The position numbers and the translations under genes were made by a program. Below the pieces are notes generated by a model. That model was not told the DNA's origin. It saw only the letters and a program-made list of their open reading frames with translations, and searched no databases. Below are positions 12,421 to 24,060 of a DNA stretch of 64,000 nt, one piece after another; positions within the stretch are counted from its first letter, which is position 1; each line of letters begins with the position of its first letter. Origin of the DNA: Valencia hispanica (taxonomy: Eukaryota; Chordata; Actinopteri; Cyprinodontiformes; Valenciidae); contig OY747707.1 in assembly GCA_963556495.2 (NCBI GenBank), positions 912,501 to 976,500 of the forward strand. Direction: 5' to 3'.

Positions 12421-13154
12421 ACTTAGTTACTAAAGCACATTTTTCCTAGTAGGGTGTATATATTTAGGCCTGTGTGAATGAAAGAATGAATCCAGAGTTG
12501 TTTTTCAGTGCAGCTGTGATCTCCTTCCTCCCTGGAAACAAATAAATCCTGGATAACCCAGAGAGGAATATAATGCTCCCAAAGTTCTGACTGGACCCGG
12601 TTCTTGTTCAGTGGCATTTCAAAAATAGCGATTCTGCTCAAACAGAGACATATAAATGGCTAAGAAGTGTGTAATTAAAGAGCTTATTGGATGTAGAGAA
12701 AATGCAGCTATAAATTGTCCAGCCAGCCACCCCCACTCTGAGCTTTCTCTATTTTAGCTCTAAACGAGGAGGCTGGTGAAGGACACCTCCACAGTGGAAC
12801 CACACATCTCCTGTGACAGCGCTTTAATGTGGCGGTACCGGTGTGTTCTAGAGACCACCACAGGGAGGAAGGAGGAGGGAGGAGGGGGAGCCACCTTCGC
12901 CTCAGGTAAGACTTGCTTCAGGGTGGAAGAGCCTCTATCTGTCCTGTCTGCTCCCTCCTTCCAGGCCGTGCTCCCTAATGATCTGAGCTCAGGGGGAAAT
13001 CAGCTCAGTAATGGTGCCTTTAATACAAGCAACAACCACAGTGGTAAATATTCACAGATCATAAATGAGGGAGCATGATGACGGCCACAAGGCTACACAT
13101 GTACTGGAGACGAGAGGCTGAGGAAAAGATTCCTGCTGAAAACCCTTCAGAGAT

Positions 13155-13156
<2 letters not shown>

Positions 13157-13207
<51 letters not shown>
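13157..13207. repeat. TA microsatellite
   Basis: About 25 TA units immediately left of a SINE fragment. Confidence 0.95.
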
Positions 13208-13211
<4 letters not shown>

Positions 13212-13445
13212 TGGGTCGTTCTGGATGGAGTTTGCATGTTCTCCCTGTGCATGCGTGGGTTCTCTCCAGGTATGTGTGAGTGTGTGCATGTATGGTTGTT
13301 TGTCCTGTGTGTCTCTATGTTGCCCTGCGATGGACTGGCGACCTGTCCAGGTTGTACCCCGCCGCTCCCATGACTGCTGGAGATGGGCACCAACCCCTCC
13401 GCAACCCTGCATTAGGATGGACGGGTACAGAAAATGGATGGATGG
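13208..13445 (+). mobile_element. SINE fragment with GGAT tail
   Basis: Carries 'ggatggagtttgcatgttct', 'gatggactggcgacctgtcc' and a terminal 'aaaatggatggatgg', the same family and strand as the copy at 8868-9050 and opposite to 20359-20717. The tRNA-like head is missing; the TA microsatellite replaces the 5' part. Confidence 0.8.
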
Positions 13446-13502
13446 TTTCATAAATTGGGGTGAATATTGATCATTAATATATGACTTAGTTAGGAGTAAA
13501 TG

Positions 13503-13560
13503 TAGACGGATGATTCGCTGTGGTGACCCCTGAAGGGAGAAGCCAAAAGAGAAAAAGAAT
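13503..13560 (+). mobile_element. RTE-type LINE 3' terminus
   Basis: 'gctgtggtgacccctgaagg' followed by 'gagaagccaaaagagaaaaa' is the usual 3' tail of RTE-clade LINEs in fish. Nothing else of the element remains. Confidence 0.55.
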
Positions 13561-15383
13561 ATGTAATTTAGTTGTTTTAGTAGCGTTCAGAGCAGGTAAA
13601 AAACGTTTATATGGTTTTGTTGCCCATATTCTACTGTTTATTCAGAGCTTCACTGAATTCATTTTAAAATGGGGCATATTTTCAGTAGCTGACCCTGCAG
13701 TTGGGCGATCCTCGGACTGGACCTCTGGTATTTTCTGTCAGAAATATCTGGTTCTCATCAAGTTTTGGCCAATTTCTGAGGTTACCATGTCAGAAAATAT
13801 CTTAGTTTAAATCTTGAAAAATTATTCCGCTAATCATGGAAATGTTTTCTTGCAAATTTACGACTTGTCGACATCAGGGAATTTCTGCATTTTTTCTTGT
13901 TAATATGTAAAATTTATCTCAAATGTACTCCTCTGTGGCCGTTTGTTTTTCCTTTTATCTACAGTGGCCACAATAATCCGTCCTAGATTGATCCTCCTCA
14001 TGCAGAGCTAGATAATCCTTACGATAAATAAAGAGAATACATTTTTAATGATGCTGTGAGAAGCTGAGCTATCTGTGAAAGAACTGCAGTCTGATGAACG
14101 CAGCATGATTGTCTGTTTAGGTGCTGCCGGGGGCGCTAAAGCTGAATGGCTCTAATATCAGATCAGTGCAGAGGAGGAACAAAGTGGAACCTGTTCTCCA
14201 TTTAGAGCTGAAGATGAGCAGCAAAATGAAACGTTACAGTAATCCATAGAAGAAGAGATGAAACCATCTGCTGCTCGTGTTTAATGGCAGCAATCCCCCG
14301 ACCTTCAGCTGGTCCTGCTTTTACAACTGACTCAGAATTAAATAAAGAAAAGGCAGAAATCAGAGTTTCTACATTCATTTGGGTTAAGATGCTGGAGGAG
14401 GTTCTACTAAACCAGAACCTGCAGCAGAACCCGTAAGAGATCTAAAGGAGAGCAGCACCGGAGAAGAGCAGCAAACATCCTGAGAGTGAAAAACCAGCAG
14501 GAGATAACAGGACATGAAGTGCTAAAGGAGGAAACCCTGAGAGGAACACCATCAGGTGTCCAGGTTAGAAATGCTGCATCTGGTTCTGTTGGACATCTGA
14601 TGTGTAACCAGAGACAGCAGAGACAGATGAGACCCACCCAGGGGTCCGGTCTGGCTGATGGAGAGCAGGATCAGGTCCATTCATCAGCTGCAGCTCGCTG
14701 AGAGGCGGGCTGGCCTGAATAAATAATGGGAGTCAGGGAGAAGCCCCAGCGCTGACCCAGACTGTCAGCTCCATGATGGATCCGTTTGGATCCGCCACGG
14801 TTCTTTTACCTCCTCTGGAAGCAGCACAGTGTTAGCAAACATCCAGCATGGTTATTATTAAATTCACTCGTCTTTTCAATAAATCTGCTCTGGTCTCTAG
14901 TTTGAATGAAGGCCTTGTGAGCCGTTTTCCTGTTTCAGGAGGCTGCAGTTTGTCGGAGGGGTGGAAACGTCAGGATTAGAGTCTTATGCAAATGCCTTGC
15001 TTCTAATTGGCTAACAGCGATGCAATTCTTATGTTATCTTTCTATCAAATAAATAACTCACTTTGCTGCCGGTGGTCCAAGACACATTCCAACAGCTTCT
15101 TCCTCAGCTCCTCTTTCTTGGGTAAAAATGCAACGCTGATGTCTTTGTCCAGAAATAAACCAAGCCTGACCCTGTTCCACCATGCGAACGGTTAGCTCCA
15201 CCTGGTGTGGTATCCTGCTTGGCTGCAATGCCCTGTTGGACGGGGGGCATCGACTGGGATGATCCTCCCAGTAACTGAACATCCACTGTGTCCTGTTATC
15301 AACTTTTTACTTTCTGTAACATAGAAAGTGCTCTTATATCAGATCTTCTGTTCCTTCGGTGTCTCTGCTCTGTCTTCTCAAAC
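13561..15383. other. No supported feature
   Basis: No family recognised. 15060-15285 is less AT-rich and open in two minus-strand frames, but no protein similarity is evident. Confidence 0.35.
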
Positions 15384-16806
15384 CCCCAGACCAGGGGTGC
15401 CGCATGAAATTCTGGGCCCTATGGAAAAACAAATTTCTGGGCCCCCATATTTTTTTTACAGATAAAATGTACCCCAATAAACATGCCTTGTACACTATAA
15501 AAAAAGATAATTACTATTTTGCATAGTTAAAATTTTAAAGATAAGGAACAAAGCCTACAAAACAAGAAAAAAAACTATGGAAATATGTAGTTGTTTACAT
15601 GAAAGGGAGAACATTTATCATCTCAATTGCAAGCACAATAAAACATAATGCACACATATTGACACATACTTTACACAAACAAGCTTTAGCTGAGTCAAAC
15701 TGATCAATCAGGAAAAATCAGCTAGAATAAACCTATAACAAAATCACATCAGGACTAATAGTAGCTAGGCTAAAAGGGCTCAAAATCAAGACACACCAGG
15801 AGCAATGCCAGGCCTAAACCAGTCCAGGACAAACAAGTACTGAGCTGGAGATCAACTGTTTGTTAACCCGGTCTAAGCTGTCTAATTCGCGGTTATACAA
15901 CACAAGTAGGCTATCTGCATCAAAATGTACATCAAAAATCACAAAAGAAAGAAAAAGCACATATATACCATAAAAACCCAGCGAAAGATAGCTATCTTTA
16001 TATATTCTGCTAAATATTTTGTTATCATAGAAAGTAAGTGTGTTAGTTCAAAAACCCCAGTCAACTAGTTACAGCTTAGAAGTAACATTTTCTTAACTGA
16101 ACTGTATACAACACAAGAAAAATAATTAGACAATCAAATTAGTTTTTTACTGCCTTGGTAGCTGACCATGAACACCTCACCTGGCACTGAGAGGACTGGG
16201 TCATTAGTAGTAGGACAAGGTGCAGACCATAAAGCCGACTTTGCATCTGTATAAGTCAAGCAAGCACACACACGCACAGAAATATCATATTTCTATGGGC
16301 CAATTTAGTTTTCTTAATATAAATATTCAAATATCTATTTTGTAAACTCATTATAGCCCATGGTTATTACAAAGACATGTTTTATTCCATTTTATTTTTT
16401 TCTGGGACATTTCATATTAATAACGTCAAGCATCAATCCTAGCAGCAAACTGATTTATTCATTTTTGAAGCATATAGATAACTTTTTGTTTTGTAAAGTT
16501 ATCATTATTTGAGAAGAACACAGGTAGATATTGTGTGTTTAGGAGCTTTAATCTTGGTGAAGTTTGGCGCTCATGCTCACCTTGTTCGGCTGAGACGGGG
16601 ACGGAGGCCGTGGGAGAAGGAGGATGTGGGTGTACAGCGGCCGCTGAATCTGTGTCTATAAGACATGATAACCCAGGGACAGCAGAGATTGTTGGATGTA
16701 AATAATAATTCAGTAATTATTTTACTAAGCTAGCTAGATAAAAGCAGGTCATGTTTGTAGCAACAACAAGAAGTAGGTCTGAAAGTTTTAGAATAGGACA
16801 AGCTAC

Positions 16807-16912
16807 CTTTCTTTTTGAAAAACTGTGTGACATACTGTCAACCTCGGCGTTCTCTGTCTTCTCTTTCCTTCTTTTCTTTGCGTTTTTGATGCCCTGACTT
16901 TTGATGAGACAT
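16807..16912 (-). pseudogene. hAT transposase N-terminal exon, decayed
   Basis: Reading the minus strand from an ATG at 16912 gives a lysine/arginine-rich start, MSHQKSGHQKRKEKKERE, of the kind that begins many hAT/ZMYM-type transposases. An in-frame TGA follows after 24 codons. The frame then ends in FFKKK and a GGTAGC donor-like site at about 16806, as expected for a short first exon. The rest of the transposase is not present in the element. Identification rests on the composition of this N-terminus and the hAT boundaries around it. Confidence 0.5.
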
Positions 16913-16968
16913 GCCTGCGTCTGTCACTGTCTGCGCTGCATCATGGAAAGAGACATTCCACTAGCTAG

Positions 16969-17942
16969 CAGTGTTGCCAACCGACTCCGACAGAAAGTAG
17001 CTGAATTTCCCCCAGAAAGTCACTGGATGTCGCCAGATGACGTCATACGCTAATTTGCATAATGATGATGTCATCACGTGATGACAAATAAAACAGAAAG
17101 GAGGAAATAATTATATTTAGATTAGGATTACAGGGTTAAACAATATATTATTTAAACAAGGGAAACATGATACAGGGAAATGTGACTTCTGTCTTCAAGA
17201 AGAGACGGTGGAACATGTTCTATTATTTTGCCTGAAGTAAACTGTGGAGAAAACTGCTACAAAATTTACAAGATATCAAATTGCAACTGGACATCAAAGA
17301 CCTTTTGAACAAAATTTTAAGTTCTGGAAAAAAAATTTTTTGCTGAGATATCAAAAGAAGGTGAAAATAAATACAGATAATATAGTTGTTAGTTTTTTAG
17401 TACTTTGCAAATAAATAAACAATAAACAGAAGTTTATTGCTTATGGTATTATTTTCAGTGGGTTTTTTTGTCATTAGTTTTAAATGTCCTACGTTTTTGA
17501 AAATCACCATACCTTTCGAACGTTCCTTGAAAGCACCACAGGTATTTGATGCAGCGTAGTACAGACAAGCTTCTGCCTTAATTCCCGTTGAAAGATCAGT
17601 CTCATATACATGCAGATATATTTTTAACTTTTGAATTAACATTAACTACCAAACAACTTCGTTTGTGAGTGGATGAAATTAACTGAAAAAGGTTTATGAT
17701 TGGTTAGTGGACATAGTCTCATCATGCTGCATACACATGTGCAAATCATTCCCTTTCTGAGCGTCGGGAGGGAGCAAGCTGGGTCTCTAAGCTGCAGGAA
17801 ATATCAGCGACAAAGTTTCACAGAAAGTAGCTAAGGGTGGTCAGAAATGTGGCTAGATTTGTCGCTAGGCGCTTTTTGGGGAAAAAAGTCATTATGGGGG
17901 TCTGAAAAGTCGTTAGACAAGGTCGCTAAGTTGGCAACACTG
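16969..17942. mobile_element. Non-autonomous hAT nested in the outer hAT
   Basis: Perfect 13-bp terminal inverted repeats, cagtgttgccaac, sit at 16969-16981 and 17930-17942. Flanking duplications are ctagctag (16961-16968) and ctagcaag (17943-17950), 7 of 8 matching. No transposase is encoded. The subterminal regions on both sides contain repeated 'agaaagt' and 'gtcgct' motifs that could be transposase binding sites. Confidence 0.88.
17100..17345 (+). pseudogene. LINE C-terminal zinc-knuckle fragment
   Basis: From 17181 the plus strand reads CDFCLQEETVEHVLLFC, a C-x2-C...H-x4-C arrangement found at the C-terminus of non-LTR reverse transcriptases. A stop follows two codons later. The A/T-rich text up to about 17345 may be the remaining tail. 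It lies inside the 16969-17942 hAT, either as an insertion or as captured cargo. Confidence 0.5.
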
Positions 17943-18249
17943 CTAGCAAGCAGCTCGGAAGGACAGTGGAATGAACCATTGTAAAGGCGAGGAGTGTGAC
18001 CAGGGCCGGATCAAAATGTTCAAAGGGCCCCCTTGCCGCCAAAAAAATTATGTCATTTAAATAGGATTTTCACCACAGTCTTGTAAAACTACATTGCTCA
18101 TCTGAGGGCAACAATATCAAGACTGATGTAATAATTTTTCTGTTTGTTATGTTTTACAAGGTTTTATGATTAAAGTTCTATAACAATGATTTACTTAAGT
18201 TTTATAATAATGATTTTACTTATTGCAGGAACTAACGGTAAAAAGGGGA

Positions 18250-18713
18250 AGTCATAAGTGTTGTGCTCAGTTGCATGAAGAACAGGAAACACTTAGTGTC
18301 AGCAGCACCGGATGTAGTTGAGACTGACACAAGGCAGGCAGCAGCTGATTACGAGACAGACTCATGAGGAGAGCAAATTCAGCATAGCAACAGAGAGCAA
18401 AAATTAGATTGTGTTGCAATTAACCACATCACAAATGTACAAGCATTTTCCAAAGTATTTTTGTGAGCAAACGGGAGGGACTGCCCCTCCCTTTGCAGGT
18501 TGTATAATGCTGTGTCGCTTCAATAGAAAGGGCAGAGGCGCAAAATAATCTCTGGAGATTGTGCTGGTAATTATTGCTACACATCTCCCCAGGCCTGTTT
18601 AACTTAACATCTGAGTGACTGTGTGTTTTCTTTCTTTCAGGTTGACAGATAAAAAAGAAACGGTAGAGAGAAAGGAGTAGACAGAGTAGATAATTATTAC
18701 TCATTTCTCAACA
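18250..18713 (+). repeat. 5' LTR-like region of the provirus
   Basis: The right boundary is inferred from a CA at 18712-18713 two bases before the primer site. The left boundary is not fixed; a TG near 18259 would give about 450 bp. A TATA-like tgtataatgc is at 18501-18510. No matching 3' LTR was found before 24483, so boundaries cannot be confirmed by LTR comparison. Confidence 0.5.
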
Positions 18714-18715
18714 AA

Positions 18716-18733
18716 TGGTGTTTCCGCCCGGTT
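18716..18733 (+). promoter_or_regulatory. Primer-binding site complementary to tRNA-Val
   Basis: The 18 bases tggtgtttccgcccggtt are complementary to the 3' end of vertebrate tRNA-Val including the CCA tail, as I recall that tRNA. The position, just after a candidate LTR end and about 730 bases before the gag start, is as expected for a retroviral primer site. Confidence 0.75.
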
Positions 18734-19459
18734 ATCTCGTCAATAAGAAAATAGAAAGAGGACACTGGACAGTTGGCCGTGGGACAGGACGGTCGACCAA
18801 AGGAAATAAATGGGTAAGGCAGTCCCTTTTGAATAAAAACTGCTATATTGACTATTCCAAAACATACCTGTCTCATGACTGACCTGAAAGTGAAGAAATA
18901 AGGGGTATAAATGTGTTGAAATGTGCTGTTCTTCAGAGGTGCTCTCTCCCAGGTTAGTCCTGACGAGGACTGACTGGTCGCGATAGGATTGCAGAGTAGG
19001 ACCGGATCAGACCCGGGAACTGAGGACTCCCAAACCTGATCTGTGATGTTGGACGTCCACTGGAGTCTGGGACTTCAGGTGCAGTAGAACAAACGTGTCA
19101 GGGACACAGCATTAGGCTTATAATAAAGGATACATTTTACCCCTAGAAATCAGAAGTTAGGATCAGAAATTAGGGTTAAGGTGTGAAAGTTGTGGGTGTG
19201 TGTGTGAGAACAGCGAAGGGAAGACATCACAGAAAAACTCTCTCCTTAAGATTGAGTTATTGCACTCTGTGAAATTTAGTTGGAGAAAGGGAATCTAAAA
19301 TCCATTCAGACCTGTGATTAGAACACCCAGCAGGATCCCGCTTGAATAATTAGTATTTGAGTAGAAGCTTGGATCGTGGGGACTAAATGAACACCAAAAT
19401 AGGCCTTTTCCCTAGACACAACTCATTTTTGTAAAGGTGAACGTGATATTTAAGCTATA

Positions 19460-20140
19460 ATGTCAGAAGAAAAGACCGGTAAGCCCAGGTCGGCAGGACC
19501 TGGCAAGCGATGGTTGACGTTGGATCAACAGCTGCAAAAATACTTACAGATTATATCTAATATGGCAGGATCAAAAAGTGAGGCAGAGAAAGCACAGAAG
19601 AAAGCAGCAGAGTCATTTAAGAAGATGTGGCAGAGATGCGAGGTAACAGGAAGTGATAGATGGTGTTTGAGTCAAATGTGTTTCAAGGAAGAGAAGCATT
19701 TTAAAGAGGAAGCAGAGAAAGCATGTAGATTGACTAGAAAGAAGGGTAAATTGATCATAAAAGCAGCTAAATGGTACACACGTGGGGTTTGTGGACAGGG
19801 AATAGAGCATTTATGCAACGAAAATGACGCCTCCCTTTCAGCACCACCACCGCCCTATGATAATAGTGAGCGTGAAGTACATAGTGTGGGCCTGTATCCT
19901 GTTCTTGAAGGAGAACAGGGCAGGGTAGAATGGACCCTAGTTTTGCCAGAGGCCGAGTCACCTACAGACGTGTCCCTTAGTGATTATATTTCTAAACCAT
20001 CGAGTGTAAATAAGGGACCATCCCAGGTCCCGCCTAAAAAGTCTCACCTCGAAGGGGATCCCTTCCAGTTTGCTAATAAAAGACCGATTGGTGGTCATCC
20101 GGTAAAGGAACCAACACCCATAGTGGATCTTTACCTGTAA
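19460..20140 (+). pseudogene. Provirus gag, N-terminal (matrix-like) part
   Basis: A 226-codon open stretch begins at an ATG after a 0.7-kb leader. It is basic and helical in its first 120 residues, then proline-rich with a PPPPYD late-domain-like motif at about residues 130-135. There is no N-terminal glycine after the methionine, so no myristoylation signal. A stop at 20138-20140 and a frame change separate it from the continuation at 20149. Position and the downstream nucleocapsid and RT identify it as gag of an endogenous retrovirus-like element. It is non-functional as it stands. Confidence 0.75.
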
Positions 20141-20148
20141 AGACCGAA

Positions 20149-21742
20149 GTGACAGTTGAACAAACAGGACAACTTCAAATTACTAAAGACGAGTTAGTAG
20201 CTTTAATTCAGCACCAAAAACAATCAACTTCCTCAGCCTCCCCCAAGCCACCCTCTAAGCAGCAGGATGAAGAGGGGGAAGAAGGTGCTTCAGGTTATTC
20301 ACTACTCAGTAGTAAGAGACAGATGCCACTGGTAGCAGCCCCTGGGGGAGGCAGACCAGTTTCCATCCATCCATCCATCCATTTTCTATTCCCGTCAATC
20401 CTAATGCAGGGGTGCCTATCTCCAGCGGTCAAGGGGCGAGAGGCAGGGTACATCCTGGAGAGTTCGCCAGTCCATCGCAGGGCAACACAGAGACATACAG
20501 GACGAACAACCATACACGCACACACTCCTGCCTAAGGGCAATTTAGAGAAACCAATTCACCTAACAGTCATGTTTTTGGACTGTGGGAGGAAGCCGGAGT
20601 ACCCGGAGAGAACCCACGCATGCAAACTCCATGCAGAAAGACCCCAGGCTGGGATTCGAACCCAGGACCTTCTTGCTGCAAGGCAACAGTGCTACCAACT
20701 GCGCCACTGTGCAGCCCGCAGACCATTAAAATTATCTGATGTGCAAGGAATAGCTCAATCATTACCATCCCTGTCTGGGGGAGCAAACCGGTGGCTTCGA
20801 AAATTTGCTAAAATAACCACAGGCCAAACGCTGGCCTTGGGAGATTTCCGTGCTGTTGCTGCACAGTGCCTGACGTTAACTGACCTGCGTAATTTAGAAG
20901 AACAGACCGGAATTGATGGCCTGGCGGATGAAACTCCATTCCGAGATCATAGTGGTGCAGTATAAGGGGGGATGCACGACCGCTGGCCTGGAACGCATGC
21001 TTCCAAAGTCCCAAAGTTTGTGTGGAAACCTAAGGTTTCTCCAATAGATTACATTTCACAGTGCAAAGATAAATGGGTAGCCATAACAGTACCATCCACG
21101 GTACAGGACAAAATGAAAGAAAATCCTGATTTACCAGGTGCAGAGCAGGCCAGATGGGAGTCTCACTTAACTCATTATCTGCAAAAAGAACAAGATGAGG
21201 CCAATAAAAAGGGGGAAGAGAAAGAAAAAATGCAGACGGAAGTTCTTAAAATGTAGCTAAAAGAGGCCCAAGCTAAAATCAATGATTTAAAGGGGAATAA
21301 AAAGGGGAAACAGTTGGTGGTTACCACACCTACACCTCCTCCCCCTCCTGAGCCCATGACACCCATGGTAGTCTATGCCACACCACCACTAGGTATGCAC
21401 CCACAAGTGGCTTCAGGGGCAACAGGCCCAGGACAGGGGTATCATCCTAGACCATATAGGGGCGTGCAGCGGGGAGCAGGCAGGGGCAGGGGAGGAAGGG
21501 GAAGTTTTCCTGGTGTAAGGTCAGACGCCTGTTTCATCTGTGGCCAAAATGGCCACTGGGCAAGAGAATGCAGGATGAATCAGGGTCCACCACCGCAAGG
21601 ACACCAAGCTCCTCCACAAGGACCATCTCCACACCCCTATGTTCAACTTCCTGATCACCTGCATGTTACGCATTTGTACGAGAGAGGTGATCCCACCTTA
21701 TACCAAGAACAATTTGAGAAACATTTCGAAGGTCATACTTGA
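20149..21742 (+). pseudogene. Provirus gag, capsid and nucleocapsid part, SINE-interrupted
   Basis: The capsid-like region is split by a SINE at 20359-20717; excising it with one copy of the duplication keeps the reading frame. Coding text resumes at 20726 and is broken by stops at about 20963 and 21254. Next come a glutamate/lysine-rich helical stretch (about 21170-21300), a proline-rich linker, a glycine/arginine-rich segment and a single zinc knuckle, C-x2-C-x4-H-x4-C, at 21530-21571 (CFICGQNGHWAREC). Basic-then-knuckle order is typical of nucleocapsid. A TGA ends the frame at 21740-21742, with pol-like text continuing in the same frame. In gammaretroviruses gag and pol are separated by a suppressible stop, so this one could be original, but decay explains it equally well. 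Confidence 0.75.
20359..20717 (-). mobile_element. tRNA-derived SINE inserted in gag
   Basis: An 8-bp target duplication, gcagacca, is at 20351-20358 and 20718-20725. On the minus strand the element starts with a tRNA-like head: A box TGGCGCAGTTGG (20706-20695) and B box GGGTTCGAATCCC (20663-20651). A conserved body follows ('gcatgttctctccgggtact' type text), and it ends in a GGAT tetramer tail at 20361-20380. Fragments of the same family lie at 8868-9050 and 13208-13445, and a relative at 31090-31290. It is transcribed, if at all, by RNA polymerase III. Confidence 0.92.
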
Positions 21743-22281
21743 CCCATCCTTTCAGGCCCCTGCTATGTGGGACCTGAGGGGGTGGCATTACAAACAAATT
21801 TAGACAAGGAACAGTCTCAGTATTACATGATGGGTTCAGAAGCAGGACCACATGTCTCTCTTTTGTTACAGCCCAAACATCAAGCTAAAGATTTAGGCCC
21901 AATGGTTAGAAGGGGAACTGAAACCACCGATTGGGTCCTTACCCAGCTTCCGCAGGTTCTCTTCTCCCCATCCACTGATATGTATAAAATTAATGTGGAA
22001 ACCAGTGATGTCTCCATTCTGGAACATCTGCATCTCACCCGATTCCATGGCAGAGAAAAAGCTGACCATCCCTTAGCCACAAAATCCCTGTCCCAGCTTC
22101 CAGACATCTTGTGGTCCTCTGGCCCTACAGACCTGGGGGTGGTACAAACCACTCCTATTACATTTGAGATGAAAATTGACTCCCTATGTTTTGAATCCCT
22201 ATTTGGCGTTCTCAGTATCCACATAAATCTACGGCAGAGGAAGGCATTGCAGACACAATCATAGGCCTGAAAAAAGCTGGG
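21743..22281 (+). pseudogene. Provirus pol, region upstream of RT
   Basis: Open in the gag frame from 21767 to 22264. The right end contains text typical of the start of a gammaretrovirus-type reverse transcriptase, with a frame change at about 22205. I cannot find the DTGA-type active site of a retroviral protease between nucleocapsid and RT, so the protease appears deleted or beyond recognition. Confidence 0.6.
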
Positions 22282-23380
22282 GTGTTAGAACCCTCTAACT
22301 CAGCATGGAACACCCCTATTCTTCCGGTAGAAAAACAAGGCACAGGAAAATACAGAATGGCTCATGACCTTCGCGCGGTCAACAGTGCCCTAAAGACCAA
22401 ACCCATCCCCACACCAAATCCCTATACTGCATTGGCATCTCTAACTCCAGATTCGACATGGTTCACCTGTATTGACTTAGCCAACGCGTTTTTCAGTCTG
22501 CCCCTCGATCCTACGGTGCGTGACATTTTCTCTTTTACTTTACGTGGGGAGAAACTCAGATACACTCGCTTGCCACAGGGTTTTGCTCTCTCACCAGGAC
22601 TATTTAATTAGGTTCTGAAACAATCACTCCAAAAAGCAACACTCCCAGCTGGCTGTGTTTTAATACAGTATGTAGATGACCTCCTCATTGCAGCACCCTC
22701 GGCTGAGGTGTGCACTGAAGCGTCCTTACAGGTTCTAAAACTATTAGCCTCTGAAGGTTACAAAGTTTCAAAAGACAAGCTGCAGCTTGTAAGACTGGAA
22801 GTAAGCTTCCTGGGTCGCAGAGTGAGTGCACAGGGCTCTGGCCTCACAGTCACCCACATATCGGCTATATTACAGCATCCCAAACCTATCACGGTTAAAC
22901 AAATGCTTTCCTTTTTGGGGCTCACTAACTTTAGCAGACATTACATCCCATCTTACATCTACTTAACTTCTCCCCTGCGTGCTTTAGTAAATGAACATGG
23001 CATAAAAAAATTGAATGCACAGCTCAATTGGACAGTTCCAGCCGAAGAAGAGTTTGTCACCTTAAAACAGGTACTTTCTGCAGCAGCAGATCTCTCACTT
23101 CCTGACTACACCACTGACTTCTTTTTAAATGTTTCTGAAACTGATGGTGTGGTAAATGACATCCTGTTCCAGAAACAAACGGGGAACCGAAAAGTGTTGA
23201 TGTTTGTCAGTGTTAAATTAGACACTATAGAACGCAGACATCCTCCCTGCACAAGACATGCAGCTGGTATCGCACATCTGATAAATAAAACAGCTCATGT
23301 TGTCAGAGGTCATCCATTACAGATCCTCACAACCCATGCAATTATGGCTCTAATCAACTCAGCAGGTTATGCTGTAGTGG
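22282..23380 (+). pseudogene. Provirus reverse transcriptase, broken
   Basis: The region has the classic RT order. A WNTPILPV block lies at about 22307-22330, YRMAHDLRAVN (22350-22382) next, and FTCIDLANAFFSLPL with the first catalytic aspartate (about 22462-22506). RLPQGFALSP follows (about 22567-22596), then the catalytic YVDD box at 22669-22680, and FLGLTNFSRHYIP in the thumb/connection (about 22913-22951). An in-frame TAG at 22609-22611 interrupts it just after the PQGF block. The YVDD variant and motif spacing fit retroviruses more than fish Ty3/gypsy elements. Confidence 0.85.
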
Positions 23381-23585
23381 AACAAAAAGCGAATGGTTTT
23401 GAAGTAAGGAAACAAGGAAAGTTGGATGGTAAACAATCAGCACAGAAAGCTGAAATCAGAGCTGTAGTTGAAGCCTGCAAATTGGGACAGGACCAGAAAG
23501 TGACCATTCTAACTGATTCGTCATACGCTTGGGGGGCGGTGCATATAGAATTACCCCAGTGGAAAATATCTTCTGGTTCTGACTG
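23380..23585 (+). pseudogene. Provirus RNase H, truncated
   Basis: AEIRAVVEACK (about 23450-23482) and TDSSYAWGAVH (about 23513-23545) correspond to the second and third catalytic segments of retroviral RNase H. A TGA at 23584-23586 closes the frame, and the C-terminal part is lost in a deletion before the integrase remnant. Confidence 0.75.
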
Positions 23586-23629
23586 ACCCACTGACTTCTG
23601 GCCAGCCAAACGTGAAGATTCTAAGACTG

Positions 23630-24060
23630 TTACTAAGTGCTTAGTGAACCATTACATACCCTGGCACGGTTTTTCTCGAACCGTCAGGTCAGACTCTGGG
23701 TCGCATTTTCGTTCAGGTGACCTTAGAGTGGTAAAAAACAACTGGGATTAGCCCACAAGTTTGGTACTGTGTATCATCCACAGTCTCAAAGATCAGTGGA
23801 AAGAATGAACCAGAATTAAAAAACTAAAATTGCCAAAATAGTGGCACAGAATAATAGTGGCACAGACTGGAGTTGATGCGCCTCCTGCAGTACAGGGTCC
23901 AGCCACGTCTTGGGTGTGGTTAAAGGTCATCAAATGCAAGTGGCATGAGCCCAGGTGGACCGGTCCATACCAGGTGATGGCTTGAACAACACATGCAGTT
24001 CAACTGAAAGGTAAAGGGTCTACATGGTACCAGGTACATTGGCTCACCATCATCCACCAT
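23630..24060 (+). pseudogene. Provirus integrase remnant
   Basis: The catalytic-core second aspartate region (VRSDSGSHF, about 23684-23710) and the E-containing helix (VYHPQSQRSVERMNQ, about 23768-23814) are readable across a frame change. An SH3-like C-terminal tail with GPYQVM and VQLKG follows at about 23965-24010. The N-terminal zinc domain and first aspartate are missing. About 100 bp of possible env start follows, then hAT-like sequence. No env body, polypurine tract or 3' LTR is recognisable. Confidence 0.7.

Noticed and set aside
20651..20717. tRNA gene suggested by A and B boxes
   Set aside because: The boxes belong to a SINE head followed by SINE body, GGAT tail and target duplication; no cloverleaf completes.
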